DNA of 20,000 bases from Ectocarpus siliculosus. Lineage: Eukaryota > Sar > Phaeophyceae > Ectocarpales > Ectocarpaceae. The notes under the pieces are model-generated. The model was not told the DNA's origin and ran no database searches. It worked only from the letters and a program-made list of their open reading frames with translations. The position numbers and the translations under genes are program-made. The stretch spans positions 3,006 to 23,005 of the forward strand of contig FN648706.1 of assembly GCA_000310025.1 (NCBI GenBank), written 5' to 3'. This document shows, piece after piece, positions 19,513-20,000 of this stretch (its first letter is position 1; the number at the start of each line of letters is the position of its first letter).

Positions 19513-19825
19513 CGGTGAAGTTTGCCAGCGTAGTGTACAGCTCCAAAACGTCCGCATCGAGATCCTCGGTGATTTGGCTCTCACTCACGTCGCAATTGGC
19601 TCTCGAAAATCCGTCTACACAATCGCACCTCCCGGTCTCGAAGTCGCATATGCCTCTTCTGCTGCAAAACTCATACTCTGTACGGTACAACGAGGGGTTC
19701 AAGTTGCGGGGAAAGGAGCAGTTATTCAATGTGCCGTGGTCCTGCCAGTCGACACTAATTGAAACGCAACTTAGCAACTCGTTCACATCGCTGTCGTCAC
19801 GCTTCCCGATGGGGATGGGGATCAC
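19513..19825 (-). CDS. Gene B, exon with EGF-like domain
   Basis: The - strand frame contains a six-cysteine EGF-like module: a first Cys in TLNNCSF, then EFCSRRGICDFETGRCDC and VDGFSRANCD. The spacing C-x(18)-C-x5-C-x6-C-x-C-x8-C is close to the EGF/tenascin pattern. It continues with an acidic linker and ANFTG before the donor GTAAGG at 19512. The 5' boundary is uncertain: the frame is open back to GTG at 19825, preceded directly by TAG, which could be the acceptor AG, and there is no ATG start. Other AGs inside (19808 region, 19800 region) are possible acceptors. EGF-like domains occur in extracellular proteins, so the product is probably secreted or surface-bound. The signal peptide would lie on an exon to the right, outside the window. 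Confidence 0.72.
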
Positions 19826-19867
19826 CTACTTTGAACTTGTCCTCTGCTTCCTTACAATGACGACGCG

Positions 19868-19993
19868 TCAAGTGGAGTTTGATGTGTTCTCAAAGACAAC
19901 TATATCCTCCACGCACCAAAACGGAACTATTCCACGCAAGATTCGCGCTGGATACCGGCATAGTTCGGCCTCTTCGACGGTCGCGGGTAGCAT
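19868..19993 (-). CDS. Possible upstream exon or small ORF at the window edge
   Basis: An ATG at 19993-19991 opens 41 codons (including AELCRYPARILRGIVPFW and VEDIVVFENTSNS) to a stop at 19870-19868. The composition is protein-like, and it lies just upstream of the EGF-like exon of gene B on the same strand. No consensus donor was found before the stop; the GTAAGG at about 19856 lies beyond it. It may be part of a gene B exon read with the wrong boundary, a small unrelated ORF, or chance. Confidence 0.15.
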   Translation of the reverse strand: MLPATVEEAELCRYPARILRGIVPFWCVEDIVVFENTSNST

Positions 19994-20000
19994 AAATCAA

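Noticed and set aside
1-20000. tRNA, rRNA or other structured RNA genes
   Set aside because: No cloverleaf or conserved rRNA segment was noticed by eye. A covariance-model scan would be needed to exclude small RNAs.

Overview
This looks like nuclear DNA of a eukaryote with intron-rich genes, most likely a stramenopile alga and probably a brown alga. The reasons are short coding exons with consensus GTAAG donors and phase-matched junctions, long introns, trinucleotide microsatellites, Gln-rich coiled coils, and a protein architecture (EGF-like module, very long glycine/aspartate-rich beta-repeat tract, Peptidase_S74 intramolecular chaperone, C-terminal coiled coil) that I associate with brown-algal S74 proteins. 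The lineage call is inference. No bacterial operon, tRNA, rRNA or CRISPR array was seen.

The window is built around two paralogous S74 repeat-protein genes facing each other tail to tail. Gene A is on the + strand: a repeat exon at about 445-2827, a candidate tiny middle exon ending at 3024, and a last exon at 5499-5823. Gene B is on the - strand and can be followed over at least five exons: EGF-like exon 19825-19513, exon 18992-18871, exon 17647-17505, a giant 5.5-kb repeat exon 16579-11082, a candidate middle exon ending at 10885, and last exon 9004-8707. The intron phases I read for gene B agree at all three 5' junctions (1/1, 0/0, 2/2). The two upstream short exons are not visible as long ORFs.

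The two genes and their intronic DNA form a large inverted segmental duplication (about 549-4825 against about 16548-9150, resuming at about 5440-5600 against 9064-8900). The arms differ in the number of 52/39-residue tandem units: 11 complete units plus a partial one in A, 35 plus a partial one in B. B also contains an exact 936-bp higher-order repeat. Each copy has one extra nucleotide in its last complete repeat, at different bases, so both uninterrupted ORFs break just before the S74 domain. Both also share an apparent disturbance of the central S74 exon. The pair may be decaying genes, genes with assembly errors, or genes with unusual expression; the sequence alone does not decide.

Between the two 3' ends (5824-8706) lies 2.9 kb with no recognised gene. 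It holds a 219-bp MITE-like inverted repeat (6625-6843) and one unassigned 158-codon open frame on the - strand. If functional, the S74 proteins would be expected to be secreted or surface fibrous proteins in which the C-terminal S74 module drives trimerisation of the repeat stalk and then releases itself by cleavage. That role comes from the family, not from this sequence.
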